A stretch of DNA of 64,000 nucleotides. Source: Myxococcales bacterium (lineage in GTDB: Bacteria > Myxococcota_A > Polyangia > Polyangiales > Polyangiaceae). Each line of letters opens with the position of its first letter. Position 1 is the first letter of the stretch. The notes under the pieces are model-generated. The model made no database searches and was not told the origin of the DNA. It saw nothing but the letters and a program-made list of their open reading frames with translations. The position numbers were made by a program, and so were the translations under genes. Positions 16,407 through 25,419 of this stretch are shown piece by piece. The DNA is taken from contig SECP01000003.1 of the NCBI GenBank assembly GCA_004193285.1, positions 248,001-312,000 on the forward strand, in the 5' to 3' direction.

Positions 16407-19292
16407 CTAAAACGTGAGCTCGCCGGACAGCAGCACGGTCCGCCCATCTTGCATGATGGTGCGCTGCCGAAACTCGGCGCTGACCGGTAACGAGTAGCGC
16501 CAGTCGAACGCATTGTAGAGCCCGGCCGCCCACGAAAATCCGTAACGCTCTTCGCGCCCGGTGAGCACGACGTCCCAGATCGCGTAGGCGTCCGTGCGCG
16601 ACTGAGGGTCGTCGAACGCGCGCTCGTTGCGATCGAAGCGACCGCTCTCGAAGCTCAGTCGCGTCGCGAGCGTGAGCGCGCGGCCGAGGAGCGGCAGCGC
16701 GCCCTTGAAGGAGGCCAGGTGCTCCGGTGAGTTCGCGACGCGGCGAAATTCCGAGCTTTGCTCGAATCCGAGCAGCGCGCTCCACGCCTGGTCTTGCAGG
16801 AAACGCGAGCGCTGGAAGCTGTAGCTCAGAGCCAGCATGTAGCCCTGGCGCCAGTCGCGTCGCACGCCGAGCTCGGCCCCGAGAGTGGCGATTGGCACCC
16901 GCGCGTTCTCGTAACGGAGCGGGTCGCTCGAGATGCCTCGGCCCGCGGTCGTGATCAGGTCTTTGGCGTAGTTACAGAACGCGGCCGCGGTGCCGGAGAT
17001 GGTGGGCGAGAAGCGGTGGCCGTGCTCCAGCTCGAGCGAGTAGATGCTCTCGGGGCCGACGCCGGGGCTTTGCACTTGGGTGAAGCCGCCGTCGTTGTAA
17101 TAAAGCTCGTAGACGCTGGGGGCGCGGAAGGCCTTGCCGAACATCAGCTTGGTGTTGCCGGAGGCATAAGGCTTGCCGACCACCGCCAGGCGCGGGCTGA
17201 CCGAGCGCCCGAACGTGGAATACGCATCCAAGCGGGCGCCCGCCGAGATGTGGAGCCGCTCGCTCGGGCGGGCGTCCACGAGCGCGTAAGCGGCGCCGAC
17301 CTGAAAGGGTCGGGAGTCGTCCAAGAAACTGCCGCTTTCGTCGCGCGCGCGCTGCTGAACCTGGAAGTGCAGCTGGCCTTCGCCGCCCAAGGTGAGCTTG
17401 AACGCCGAGGAGGGCTCGAGCTCCACGCGCTGTTCCAAGCCGACCCAGCTGCCGCGGAAGGTGTCGCGCTCCAGGCCGCCGTCCACCGGCAGGCGCGCGA
17501 AGCCGCCGTCGAAGCGGTAGTGGTTGACGTGAAGGCGGGTCAGGGTTTGGAAGCCGTCGCTCCAGCGCGGCTCGGCGCGGAGCTCGAAGGAGCCGCGGGA
17601 GTCGGTCTGGGCGGTGCGGTCGTCGCCGACGAGCGTGTCGTATTCGCCGGTCGGCAGCCGCTTGTGGTGCGTTTGCAGGAACCACGCGGCGCTGAGCCAG
17701 CGCTTCTGGTAACGACCTTCCAGCGTGCCGGCTTCGAAGCCGTCCGCTCCGCGCGCGCTCTGGTCGAGCTCCGGGAAGTAGAAGTTACGCCCGCTGCTGC
17801 GGGCGATGGAGGCGCTGGTCCAGAGGCTGGAGTCGGGTCCGAACGGCACGTTCGCGCGCACCCGGCCCCGCGCGACGCCGCTCTCCACCGTGGAGATGCC
17901 GAGCTCGCCGCCGCGCCGGGTCGGCTTGCGGCTGACCAAGTTGATGACCCCGGAGAACGCGTTCGTGCCGTACAGCACGGAGCCAGGCCCGCGCACCACC
18001 TCGATGCGCTCGACGTCTTCCAGCCCCACCCGAGCGTCGTAGCCGACGTAAGACGAGCCCAGCCAATCGTCGTTCATGGGGTGCCCGTCGACGAGCACGA
18101 GCACCGCGTTGCCGTAGCCGCCGAGCCGCCCGAGACCGCGAAACCCGAGCGCCTGGTAGCTGCGGTCGTTCCACGAGTACACGCCGGGGACTCCGCGAAG
18201 CGCTTCGCTGATCGTGGGGTAGCGCAGCGCCGAGAGCTCGCGGCGCGAGATGATGCTGACGGAGCTCGGTGCGTCGTCCACGTTCTCGGTGGAGCGCGAC
18301 GCGGCCGTCACCTCCTCGGCTTGAGTGAGCGCTACCTCCACGCGCGTCTGCCGGCCGTCGGCGACGACGATGTCTCGCGTCACGCTCTTGAAGCCTCCGA
18401 GCGTAAGCTGCAGCTGGTGCGGACCCACCTGCGCGCCCAGCACCAGCGGCGTGAAGCCGCGCGGCTGCCCATCCAGCTCCACCAGGGCCCCCGGCTCGTC
18501 CGTACTGACGACCAGCGAGCCCGTGAGCGGCAGGAGCTCCGGGCGGAGCCGCGTCGGCCGGCTGCGGTCCACGTTCACCTCGAGCTCGCTCGGCCGGTGT
18601 CCGGGGAGCTCGAAGAACAAGCGGTGACGCCCTTCCGGCAGGTCGAGCTCACAAGGCGCCGAGCAGCTCACGGGCGCGGCCGCGTCGTCGACCCGCACCG
18701 CGGCGCCCCGCGCGGACTCCGCGACGCTGACGCGTCCGACGATGGGCTGGAGCTGGAGCGTGACGCGGCGGCGCTGCCCGACCCCCAGGGCCGGCACGGC
18801 CACGCGCGCTGAGTGATAACCGGGCAGCTCTGCCAGCACCAAGTAGGCGCCCGGCTTGAGCCCGAGCGAGAGCGGAGCGTTGCCGCGCGAGCCGAGGTCT
18901 CGGCGATCCACGAACACGGTGGCGCCGGGCGGCTCGGTCTCGACCTCGAGCACGGCCACGTTCTCCCGCAAGCTGCCGAGGGCCCGTTCGATGCGCGCCC
19001 GCACCGCGGGGTCGGTCTCTTCCGCGAGCGCGAGCGTGAAGTAGCGGTACGCTTCCGGAAACGCCTTGAGCTCTTCGTAGCAGCGCGCGACGTTGTAGGT
19101 GACATTGCGGTTCGGCACGAGCCGATTGGAGGTGAGGAACTGCTCGAGCGCGGCCTTGTAGTCCCCTCGCTGGTACGCCTCTGCACCGAGCCGGAACCGC
19201 AGATCGGCTTCGTCCGCCAGGTCATCGGCCCATGCCGGCGCGGCCGCGCACCAGGTAGCGGCGAGTAGGAGAGACGAGAGCAGCCGACGCAT
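16407..19292 (-). CDS. TPR/PEGA-domain TonB-dependent receptor
   Basis: A 961-residue fusion. After the signal peptide (about 1-22) there is a TPR-like segment (GAEAYQRGDYKAALEQFL), then three PEGA-type beta modules at about residues 110-325 (VETEPPGATVFVDRRDLGSRGNAPL; the SCSAPCELDLPEGRH module; VVSTDEPGALVELDGQPRGFTPL). The TonB-dependent plug follows from about 335 (VSIISRRELSALRYPTISEAL, GYGNAVLVLVDGHPMND, ERIEVVRGPGSVLYGTNAFSGVI) and then a 22-strand-type barrel ending in SGELTF with terminal Phe. It belongs in the outer membrane as an importer; the substrate is unknown. ATG 19292 (GTG 19295 is also possible) lies a few nt after the kinase stop, so the two are coupled. Confidence 0.88.
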   Translation of the reverse strand: MRRLLSSLLLAATWCAAAPAWADDLADEADLRFRLGAEAYQRGDYKAALEQFLTSNRLVPNRNVTYNVARCYEELKAFPEAYRYFTLALAEETDPAVRARIERALGSLRENVAVLEVETEPPGATVFVDRRDLGSRGNAPLSLGLKPGAYLVLAELPGYHSARVAVPALGVGQRRRVTLQLQPIVGRVSVAESARGAAVRVDDAAAPVSCSAPCELDLPEGRHRLFFELPGHRPSELEVNVDRSRPTRLRPELLPLTGSLVVSTDEPGALVELDGQPRGFTPLVLGAQVGPHQLQLTLGGFKSVTRDIVVADGRQTRVEVALTQAEEVTAASRSTENVDDAPSSVSIISRRELSALRYPTISEALRGVPGVYSWNDRSYQALGFRGLGRLGGYGNAVLVLVDGHPMNDDWLGSSYVGYDARVGLEDVERIEVVRGPGSVLYGTNAFSGVINLVSRKPTRRGGELGISTVESGVARGRVRANVPFGPDSSLWTSASIARSSGRNFYFPELDQSARGADGFEAGTLEGRYQKRWLSAAWFLQTHHKRLPTGEYDTLVGDDRTAQTDSRGSFELRAEPRWSDGFQTLTRLHVNHYRFDGGFARLPVDGGLERDTFRGSWVGLEQRVELEPSSAFKLTLGGEGQLHFQVQQRARDESGSFLDDSRPFQVGAAYALVDARPSERLHISAGARLDAYSTFGRSVSPRLAVVGKPYASGNTKLMFGKAFRAPSVYELYYNDGGFTQVQSPGVGPESIYSLELEHGHRFSPTISGTAAAFCNYAKDLITTAGRGISSDPLRYENARVPIATLGAELGVRRDWRQGYMLALSYSFQRSRFLQDQAWSALLGFEQSSEFRRVANSPEHLASFKGALPLLGRALTLATRLSFESGRFDRNERAFDDPQSRTDAYAIWDVVLTGREERYGFSWAAGLYNAFDWRYSLPVSAEFRQRTIMQDGRTVLLSGELTF

Positions 19293-19298
19293 CACCGC

Positions 19299-20996
19299 TC
19301 AGCGCTCGAGGCGGATGTCGCTCGGAGGCTTGTCGGGAGGCGGCACGGGCTTCGGCTTCGGCTTTGGCGCCGCGACTCGGTGCGCTTTGGCGGGCGCGGT
19401 CCCGCTCGGGAGCGGCAGCGGTGAAGGCTCGGCCGGGGCCTTGGCCTCGGGCGATAGCGAGGCCACCACGCGGCCCGAGCCGCGCGCCGCTCCTTGGCGC
19501 ACGACGTACGGCTGATAGCCGTCTTTTTCGACGACGAATACCCGAGGTGTGGCCCCCTCCGGCAGGTCCAGCTCGAGCGAGAGCGGGGTCATGCCCAGCC
19601 GCGCGCTGCCTTCGCTCACGGAGGCGCCGGTCGGCTCGGAGTCGATAGACAGCAAGAAGGACGCGTCGGACCGCGACCGCGGCGCGGTAGGGGCTTGCCC
19701 ACTGGCGGTGAGCGAGGTGCTCGCGCGGCGTGGCTGGGTTTGCCACCAGGCCGCGGCACCCACCAGCAGCGCCAGGAGCGCGGACGGCGCGAGGTAGCGC
19801 ACCAGCTTCGAGCGCCGCGGCGGCAACTCGCGCACCTCGATGCGCGAGTCCGGAGTGGAGAGCGCGGAGTGAGTGTTGTGATGCGAGGGTGCGCTACCGC
19901 GGGTCGCTAGGCGCGCGGACTGCATCGTGCGGTCAGGACCGTGCAGCGTAAGGCTCGGGCCGGATGGCATCTCGATCGTGTGGTCGTCGTTCGGCGCCGG
20001 AAGCGCGGCGCCGGAGCTCACCTTGGCGCCGGCCGCGACGCGAGCATGGGAGCTGTAAACCACCGCCTGGGGACCGCTACCCGAACCGGTGGCGCGCACA
20101 CCCAGCGGTGATAGCGCGGCCGCTAGCTCGGCGACGCTCTGATAGCGCTTCGTGACGTCCTTCTGGAGGCAGCGCTCGATGACCGCTTCCAGGCTCGGGC
20201 TCACGTCGGGCCGCAGCGTCCGCACCGGGAGGGGAGGGTCGGCGACGATCGCCGCGCACACCCCAGGAAAAGACTCACCTTGGAAGACGGGCGCGTTGGT
20301 GAGCAGCTCTTGCAAGATGATGCCGAGGGCCCAAATGTCAGCGCGGGCGTCCACGCGCCGAGCATCGCGGATTTGCTCGGGCGACATGTAGTTGGGCGAG
20401 CCCATGAGCGTGCGCGTGTTGGTGAACGTCGGCAACCGCTCGCCAGAGCCCGGGTCCGTGAGCTGCTTGGAAATGCCGAAGTCCAGCACCTTGAGCAGCG
20501 GCAGGCCGTCGCTGCGGCGCGTGACGAACAGGTTCGCCGGCTTCAGGTCCCGGTGCACGATGCCCATCCCGTGCGCTTCCGCGACCCCCGCGCAGGCTTG
20601 CAGCACGTAGTCCGCAGCCTCCGCCTCCGGCAGCTGCCCCCGCTGATCCAGCAGCGTACCGAGGTCCACCCCGACCAGCAGCTCCATGACCATGAACGGC
20701 AGCCCGCCGTCCAGCTGCCCCACGTCGTAGATGCGCACGACGTGGTCGCTCTGCAGGCGCGCGGCGGCCTGGGCCTCGTTCAAGAACCGCGCGATCGCTT
20801 CGTCGCGACGGTCTTCGTCTACCGGCATCGTAAGAAGCTTGATCGCCACGGCTTGGCCGAGCTGCACGTGACGAGCCGCGACCACCACGCCCATGCCGCC
20901 GCGCCCGACCACGCTCTCGACGCGGTACTTCTGGGCGAGCACGTCGCCCACGGCGGGGAGCGTTCCCCCGAGGCTCTTGGCAGCATCTCCCGACAT
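19299..20996 (-). CDS. Transmembrane Ser/Thr protein kinase with PEGA domain
   Basis: 565 residues. The N-terminal Hanks-type kinase domain (about 24-300) is complete: glycine loop GRGGMG, Lys53 in VAIK, catalytic Asp150 in HRDLKPAN, DFG, and MSPEQ for the APE motif. A Pro/Ser linker follows, then one transmembrane helix (YLAPSALLALLVGAAAW, about 415-432). The extracytoplasmic PEGA module reads SIDSEPTGASVSEGSARLGMTPL and KDGYQPYVV. A Pro/Lys tail closes the protein. The PEGA domain may bind cell wall or the neighbouring receptor. The gene lies directly upstream of the TPR-PEGA TonB receptor, which suggests a shared signalling or transport role. Confidence 0.92.
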   Translation of the reverse strand: MSGDAAKSLGGTLPAVGDVLAQKYRVESVVGRGGMGVVVAARHVQLGQAVAIKLLTMPVDEDRRDEAIARFLNEAQAAARLQSDHVVRIYDVGQLDGGLPFMVMELLVGVDLGTLLDQRGQLPEAEAADYVLQACAGVAEAHGMGIVHRDLKPANLFVTRRSDGLPLLKVLDFGISKQLTDPGSGERLPTFTNTRTLMGSPNYMSPEQIRDARRVDARADIWALGIILQELLTNAPVFQGESFPGVCAAIVADPPLPVRTLRPDVSPSLEAVIERCLQKDVTKRYQSVAELAAALSPLGVRATGSGSGPQAVVYSSHARVAAGAKVSSGAALPAPNDDHTIEMPSGPSLTLHGPDRTMQSARLATRGSAPSHHNTHSALSTPDSRIEVRELPPRRSKLVRYLAPSALLALLVGAAAWWQTQPRRASTSLTASGQAPTAPRSRSDASFLLSIDSEPTGASVSEGSARLGMTPLSLELDLPEGATPRVFVVEKDGYQPYVVRQGAARGSGRVVASLSPEAKAPAEPSPLPLPSGTAPAKAHRVAAPKPKPKPVPPPDKPPSDIRLER

Positions 20997-21151
20997 GGTC
21001 CGATCGCGCGCTCCGAACAGCGCAGAGTAGCCGAGCTCGCGGCGCGATCACCGCGTTTTCGCGTCGGCGAACGAACGCTCACATGTCGGGGCGTCAGCTA
21101 CCTTGGGACACCGCGCCCGGGAGGACTCCGGGCTTGTGGGCCGGCCGCTCT
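20997..21151. other. Intergenic region between kinase and histidine-kinase genes
   Basis: 155 nt. It holds the promoter region of the kinase gene and the 3' end of the two-component operon. GCCCGG-N7-CCGGGC (21115-21133) is a possible hairpin terminator for the histidine kinase gene, without a T-run. No gene seen. Confidence 0.4.
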
Positions 21152-22621
21152 TCAAGGCCCGCCGCGCGCGGCGTGCGACGGCAGCCGCAGCGTGAAGGAG
21201 GTGCCGCCACCTGCCTCATTTCGGAACGTCACGCTGCCGCGGTGCGCCATCGCCACGCTTTGCACGATGGCGAGCCCCAAGCCGGTGCCGTCTCGCTCCG
21301 CGTCGGTCGTGAAGAAGCGCTCGAAGACGCGCGGCGCGTGCTCTGGCGCGATGCCGGGACCGCGATCGGTCACCTGAATGACGAGGCAGCCGTCCGCTTC
21401 CGGACCCACCACGGACACGCGGACCGGCTCGCCTTCCGGCGAAAACCGCTGGGCGTTGTCCAGCAAGTTGAGCAGCGCGGTCTCCAGATCGGCAGCGCGC
21501 GCCAGTACCAGGCAGCTCTTCGCTTCGTAGCGGGCGAGGATGGGCGTCGTCGGTCCTTCCGAGCGCGCCACCGCGCGCGACACCACCTCGCGCAAGTCCA
21601 CCGTTTGCAACGGCTGCGCGGGCGCGTCGATGCGGCTCAGCTCGAGCAGGCGCGACACGAGGCGGGTGAGGCGCCCTGCGTCCAGCTTGATGTTGTCCAG
21701 AAAGCGGCGTCGCGCGTCCGGGTCGTCATCGGCGCCCTCCTCCAGCAGCTCTGCCGCCCCGCGGATGGACGTGAGCGGAGACTTGAACTCGTGAGCGACG
21801 TCCGCCGCAAACTGTGAAATGTAGCGCTGCCGTTCGTCCAGACGCCGCGTCATCCGGTCGAACTCGCGCGCCAGCTCGCTGATCTCGCCGCCCCCACCGA
21901 GGGGCACCGCGACGGCGGCGTCGCCAGCGCTGATGCGCCGCGCGGCGCGGGCCAGGCGCTCGAGCGGTCGCGAGATGGTGAGCGCGAGCGTTACCGTTAC
22001 GGCCGCGGTGAGCAGCAGCGCGAGCGCCAGCACGCCGATGAGCCCGGTGCGGACGCGGTGCATCTCCACGAGCACGGGCTGGGTCGAGCGAGTGACGTAG
22101 ACTGCGGCCACGACTTTGCCTTCGTGGCGCACCGGCTCCGCCAGGAACAGAAACACCGCCTCCGGTCGTCGCGCGTAGCGGGTCGCGGTAGCGCGAGAGC
22201 CCGCCAGCGCGGTCAGCACTTCGCGGCGCTGCGGGATCGCCACCTCCACCTGGGCTGGGGCCGGTCGCGCCACGTCGGTGCTGTCGAAGGTGCGGTCGCG
22301 CGCCAGGAGAGGCGCGGCAAGCTCTTTCCCCTCGGGCGGCCCGTTGCGGTGGGAGTCGGCGACGACGCCCAGCTCCGGCACGATGAGGCGAATGCGGGTC
22401 CGAGTGCGTCGCGCCGCGCGCTCGAGCAACCGCTCGGTGACGCCGCCGAACGCTTCGTCTTCGAGCGATAGTTGCGTCTCGAGCATGCTGCCGACCAACG
22501 CCGCCTGATTGACCATGTCGCGCTCGAGCGCGTCCAGCAGCTGGCGCTCGTAGACGCGGGCGAGCTCCAAGCCGAGCAGCGGCACCAGCACGACGATCAG
22601 GTTCACGGCCAGCAGCCGCAC
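21152..22621 (-). CDS. HAMP-domain sensor histidine kinase
   Basis: About 489 residues from the GTG at 22621. Two transmembrane helices (LLAVNLIVVLVPLLGLELA near the N-terminus; LIGVLALALLLTAAVTVTLAL) flank an extracytoplasmic sensor domain of about 200 residues. HAMP follows, then HisKA with the phospho-accepting His in AADVAHEFKSPLTSIRGA. The ATPase has the N box (LLNLLDNAQRFS), G1 (VTDRGPGI), F (ERFFTTD) and G2 (GTGLGLAIV). It resembles ChvG/CreC-type kinases. No ATG, GTG or TTG lies between the upstream stop and 22621; a CTG overlapping the regulator's stop (CTGA at 22657-22654) would add 12 residues. The cognate regulator is the upstream gene. Confidence 0.9.
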   Translation of the reverse strand: MRLLAVNLIVVLVPLLGLELARVYERQLLDALERDMVNQAALVGSMLETQLSLEDEAFGGVTERLLERAARRTRTRIRLIVPELGVVADSHRNGPPEGKELAAPLLARDRTFDSTDVARPAPAQVEVAIPQRREVLTALAGSRATATRYARRPEAVFLFLAEPVRHEGKVVAAVYVTRSTQPVLVEMHRVRTGLIGVLALALLLTAAVTVTLALTISRPLERLARAARRISAGDAAVAVPLGGGGEISELAREFDRMTRRLDERQRYISQFAADVAHEFKSPLTSIRGAAELLEEGADDDPDARRRFLDNIKLDAGRLTRLVSRLLELSRIDAPAQPLQTVDLREVVSRAVARSEGPTTPILARYEAKSCLVLARAADLETALLNLLDNAQRFSPEGEPVRVSVVGPEADGCLVIQVTDRGPGIAPEHAPRVFERFFTTDAERDGTGLGLAIVQSVAMAHRGSVTFRNEAGGGTSFTLRLPSHAARGGP

Positions 22622-22653
22622 CCGTATCCGCCCGAGAAAGTCGAGCAGCGCGC

Positions 22654-23361
22654 TCAGGTGCCGCTCGCCTTGTAGCCCACGCCGTGCACCGTCGCGATCG
22701 GGTCGCCGCCGTGCTCGCGGAATTTCGCGCGGATGCGCCGCACGTGGGTGTCGAGCGTTCGCTCCGTCACGTGAATGTCCGTGCTGTAGGCGCGCTCCAG
22801 CAGCTGGGCCCGGCTCAAAACGACGCCGGGACGGTCGTAGAGCGCGGAAAGAACGGACAGCTCCGTGGCCGTGAGCTGCACGGGGTGGCCGTCCCAACGC
22901 ACGCTGAACCGCTCGGGATCGATCTCGAGCTTGCCCGCGCACAGCACGCGCGGCGCTTTGACCGCGGCGGGGCCCCGCGGCTCTTCCGACGCGCCCGTGC
23001 GGCGTAGCACTGCTCGCACCCGGGCCGTGAGCTCACGCGGCGAGAACGGCTTGACGAGGTAGTCGTCTCCCCCCAGCTCCAGCCCCACGATGCGGTCCAC
23101 CTCGTCCGCGCGCGCGGACAGGAACAGCACCGGCGTTGGGCCCTGCGCGCGGATGCGCTTGCACAGCTCGAGCCCGTCTATGCCAGGCAGGCCGATGTCG
23201 AGCACAACCAGATCCGCCGGGTCGGAGCGCAGCAGGTCGAGCGCCGGCTCGCCTTCGCACAGCGCGGTGACGCGGTAGCCGGCCTTGATCAACGCGTACT
23301 CCACGACCTCGCGGATGCGCTTCTCGTCATCAACCAACAAGATGTGCTTGGTCAGGGGCAT
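22654..23361 (-). CDS. OmpR/PhoB-family response regulator
   Basis: 235 residues. The receiver has DD near residue 11-12, the phospho-acceptor Asp in LVVLDIGLPGIDG, the Thr/Ser switch in LFLSARADEVD and Lys in LVKPFSPREL. The winged-helix effector has LTATELSVLSALYDRPGVVLSRAQLL and TLDTHVRRIRAKFREHG...VHGVGYK. It is a DNA-binding regulator paired with the downstream sensor kinase. Its first 32 nt overlap the end of the upstream membrane-protein gene, showing tight operon organisation. Targets unknown; the operon's own promoter is a candidate. Confidence 0.94.
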   Translation of the reverse strand: MPLTKHILLVDDEKRIREVVEYALIKAGYRVTALCEGEPALDLLRSDPADLVVLDIGLPGIDGLELCKRIRAQGPTPVLFLSARADEVDRIVGLELGGDDYLVKPFSPRELTARVRAVLRRTGASEEPRGPAAVKAPRVLCAGKLEIDPERFSVRWDGHPVQLTATELSVLSALYDRPGVVLSRAQLLERAYSTDIHVTERTLDTHVRRIRAKFREHGGDPIATVHGVGYKASGT

Positions 23362-24019
23362 GGCCTTGGTAAGGGTTCGAGCCTAGCGGGGCTTCTAGCG
23401 TGCTGCCCAGTACCTCGACGCGCGCCCACACCTCGCTCACGATATCGCGGGCGCCGCCGTGCTCATCGCCGCTGAAACGAGCCAAAATCAGCTGAGCTCG
23501 CAGCGCCACGGCCAGCTCGCCGAGCTCCACGAGCGTGTCCTCGTCTCGCCGACGTAGCGCCTCGAGGCGGCGCACGTTCTCCAAGTGCAGGCGCACGGGG
23601 GCCAAGCCGCGCTCGGAGGCGCCGGTCCGAACGAGGCTTTCGAGGCGCTGCTCGGCGGCGTACGCGCTCAGCTGCGGCTCGGAGAGCAGCCGGGCCAGCT
23701 CCTGGTGTCGCTCGCCCGCGCGCTCCACTTCCTGCAGCATGCGGAGCGCCGCTTCGCGCGGCAAGAGCGCTTCGAGCGGGCTGCCGACGACGGCTTCGTG
23801 CGCTTCCCAGATCGCAGCGCGGGTCGGGTCGCCGGTGCTCGGCCGCGCGGGGCGAGCCGTTGGTCTCAGGACGACGGGTAGCCAAAGCGGCCACAGCGGG
23901 AGCGCGAGCAGCGCGCCCAGCGCGGCGCGAGGGCCGCGACGCGACTGAGAACGGTAGACGACGGCCGCGCTGGCGACGCCGGCGGCGCCGTACAGCACGA
24001 GCAGGTCTCCGAGCGTCAT
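23330..24019 (-). CDS. Membrane-anchored protein with long helical domain, unknown
   Basis: 229 residues. Two N-terminal hydrophobic helices (LGDLLVLYGAAGVASAAVV and ALGALLALPLWPLWLPVVL) precede a soluble alpha-helical part rich in Leu, Glu, Arg and Ala (REAALRMLQEVERAGERHQELARLL). The start ATGA overlaps the preceding gene's stop; the 3' end overlaps the response regulator start. No family recognised. The context suggests a cytoplasmic-facing partner of the two adjacent membrane proteins or an accessory to the two-component system. Confidence 0.75.
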   Translation of the reverse strand: MTLGDLLVLYGAAGVASAAVVYRSQSRRGPRAALGALLALPLWPLWLPVVLRPTARPARPSTGDPTRAAIWEAHEAVVGSPLEALLPREAALRMLQEVERAGERHQELARLLSEPQLSAYAAEQRLESLVRTGASERGLAPVRLHLENVRRLEALRRRDEDTLVELGELAVALRAQLILARFSGDEHGGARDIVSEVWARVEVLGSTLEAPLGSNPYQGHAPDQAHLVG

Positions 24020-24702
24020 TCGGATCGCTCCCCGGCGCGGTACAGCCCCTGCGAGGAGCGCGAGCTGGTGTACACCGCGTCGGCGAAGCTGCTCTCTTTG
24101 TGGCGCAGCAGCGGCACCGTCGTCTGCGACGGTCGTCCGATGAAAGGCCGCAGCATCCAGGCGGACTGCGCGCCTGTCGGCAGCAGCACGGCCGCGCAGC
24201 AGAGCAGCACCCCCACGCCTCGCGCGTCCGTGCCCAAGCCGCTCGCCATGACGCGCAGCGCGGAAAATCCCGCTGCGCCATAGCAGGCGGCCGCCAGCAC
24301 CACGCTGCCGTGGTAGCCGAGCCCGCGGTCTACCGCGAACCACACCGCGGGCGCGAACGCGAGCAGCACGAGCGACGCGCGCGCGGCCGCCGAGAGCGAG
24401 AGGCCGACCATGCCCGCAAAGTCCAGCTCTCGCCCCAGAGCGCGGGCGACCGCGGTGAAGGCAGGCGCACACAGGCAGAGCGTGGCGAGCATGGCTGCCG
24501 GCAGCTTCACGGCCGCGTAGCCTAGTTGAGCCCCACCGCGCGGAGCGCCCAGCACCGCCCCGAACGCTCCCGCCCCCAGGAGCAGCGCGAGCAGCGCCGC
24601 GAGCACGAGCGGACGCAGATCTTCCCGAGCGCGCACGCGGGCAGCGACGGTGGAGGGTGAGCGCAAGAGCTCGTCGAGGCTCGCGAGCAAGGAAGTCGTC
24701 AT
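24016..24702 (-). CDS. Polytopic membrane protein (Yip1-like)
   Basis: 228 residues with about five or six transmembrane helices (LVLAALLALLLGAGAFGAVLG, LPAAMLATLCLCAPAFTAV, MVGLSLSAAARASLVLLAF, VVLAAACYGAAGFSALRVM, VGVLLCCAAVLLPTGA). The N-terminal LDELLRSPSTVAARVRA followed by a helical core resembles Yip1/DUF1282-type proteins; this assignment is tentative. ATG at 24702 has GGGAGG upstream. ATGA overlaps both upstream and downstream place it firmly in the operon. The C-terminal 50 residues are soluble. Confidence 0.75.
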   Translation of the reverse strand: MTTSLLASLDELLRSPSTVAARVRAREDLRPLVLAALLALLLGAGAFGAVLGAPRGGAQLGYAAVKLPAAMLATLCLCAPAFTAVARALGRELDFAGMVGLSLSAAARASLVLLAFAPAVWFAVDRGLGYHGSVVLAAACYGAAGFSALRVMASGLGTDARGVGVLLCCAAVLLPTGAQSAWMLRPFIGRPSQTTVPLLRHKESSFADAVYTSSRSSQGLYRAGERSE

Positions 24703-25298
24703 CGGCTCCCTCCCAAAATGGGCAGCCACGCCTGCCAGGCGCGAGCCGATAGCGCGCAAGCCAGCACCGCGAAGACCGCGATGGAGCCGAAGATGCGTCC
24801 TCGCATCCACAGCTGCGCACCCGCCACGACCGCGTGCAGCTCGGAGGCCAGCGTCCACATCCCGATGCCGCCCGCGAGCGCGAGCCCCATGCCGCTCATC
24901 CACGCCGCTGCCGCTGCCGATTCGATGCTCACCACCAACATGGCCATCGCCGGGGCGAGGCCGGCCAGCACCAGGCCGGCGGCGTGAGTGGCTCGCGCGA
25001 GGGCGGAAAGCATTTGCGCTGCGCGCAGCGGAGCGTTCAGGAGAGACAGCCGTACGAACAGCGACGGCGCGACGACGCCCGAGACGACCAGCAGCCCGAG
25101 CGGCGCACCCGCCGCGTGGCGAACGAGGTCCAGCCCGCCGCTGCGCGCGCCCAGCGCGAGGCCGAACACCGCGGAAAGGGCGAGCCCAGCGCCGAGACGC
25201 GTCACGTCTTCCCGCACCCCCACCTCCGCGAGCGCGCCCGGCCCGCTGCCTCCGAGCTCCAGCGCGCCACCTTCGAAAACCTGGGATTCGTAGCTCAC
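24699..25298 (-). CDS. Polytopic membrane protein, first gene of the two-component operon
   Basis: 199 residues with about five hydrophobic helices. GTG start at 25298 with GAAGGAGG 5 nt upstream, a strong ribosome binding site. The N-terminal 35 residues are soluble and Gly/Glu-rich. Its composition and helix spacing resemble the next protein, so the pair may be distant paralogues. Function unknown. The gene opens an operon of three membrane proteins, a response regulator and a histidine kinase. Confidence 0.75.
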   Translation of the reverse strand: MSYESQVFEGGALELGGSGPGALAEVGVREDVTRLGAGLALSAVFGLALGARSGGLDLVRHAAGAPLGLLVVSGVVAPSLFVRLSLLNAPLRAAQMLSALARATHAAGLVLAGLAPAMAMLVVSIESAAAAAWMSGMGLALAGGIGMWTLASELHAVVAGAQLWMRGRIFGSIAVFAVLACALSARAWQAWLPILGGSR

Positions 25299-25419
25299 GT
25301 TGCCTCCTTCGCGCCGCGCTCGCTCGAGGTGAGCTAGCGGCCGGCGCCGTACGAAGAAGAGGCTAGAGGAGCCGTCTGGCAGCCGTTTGCAGGCGGCGAG
25401 GCGATTTCAAAGACAAATT

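Noticed and set aside
15415..16785. 456-codon minus-strand open frame opposite the radical SAM gene
   Set aside because: Shadow of the real gene; Arg/Ala-rich, and it crosses into the convergent receptor gene.
16758..18812. 684-codon open frame opposite the TonB receptor
   Set aside because: Antisense shadow: no domains, Ala/Arg/Val-biased, no ribosome binding site.
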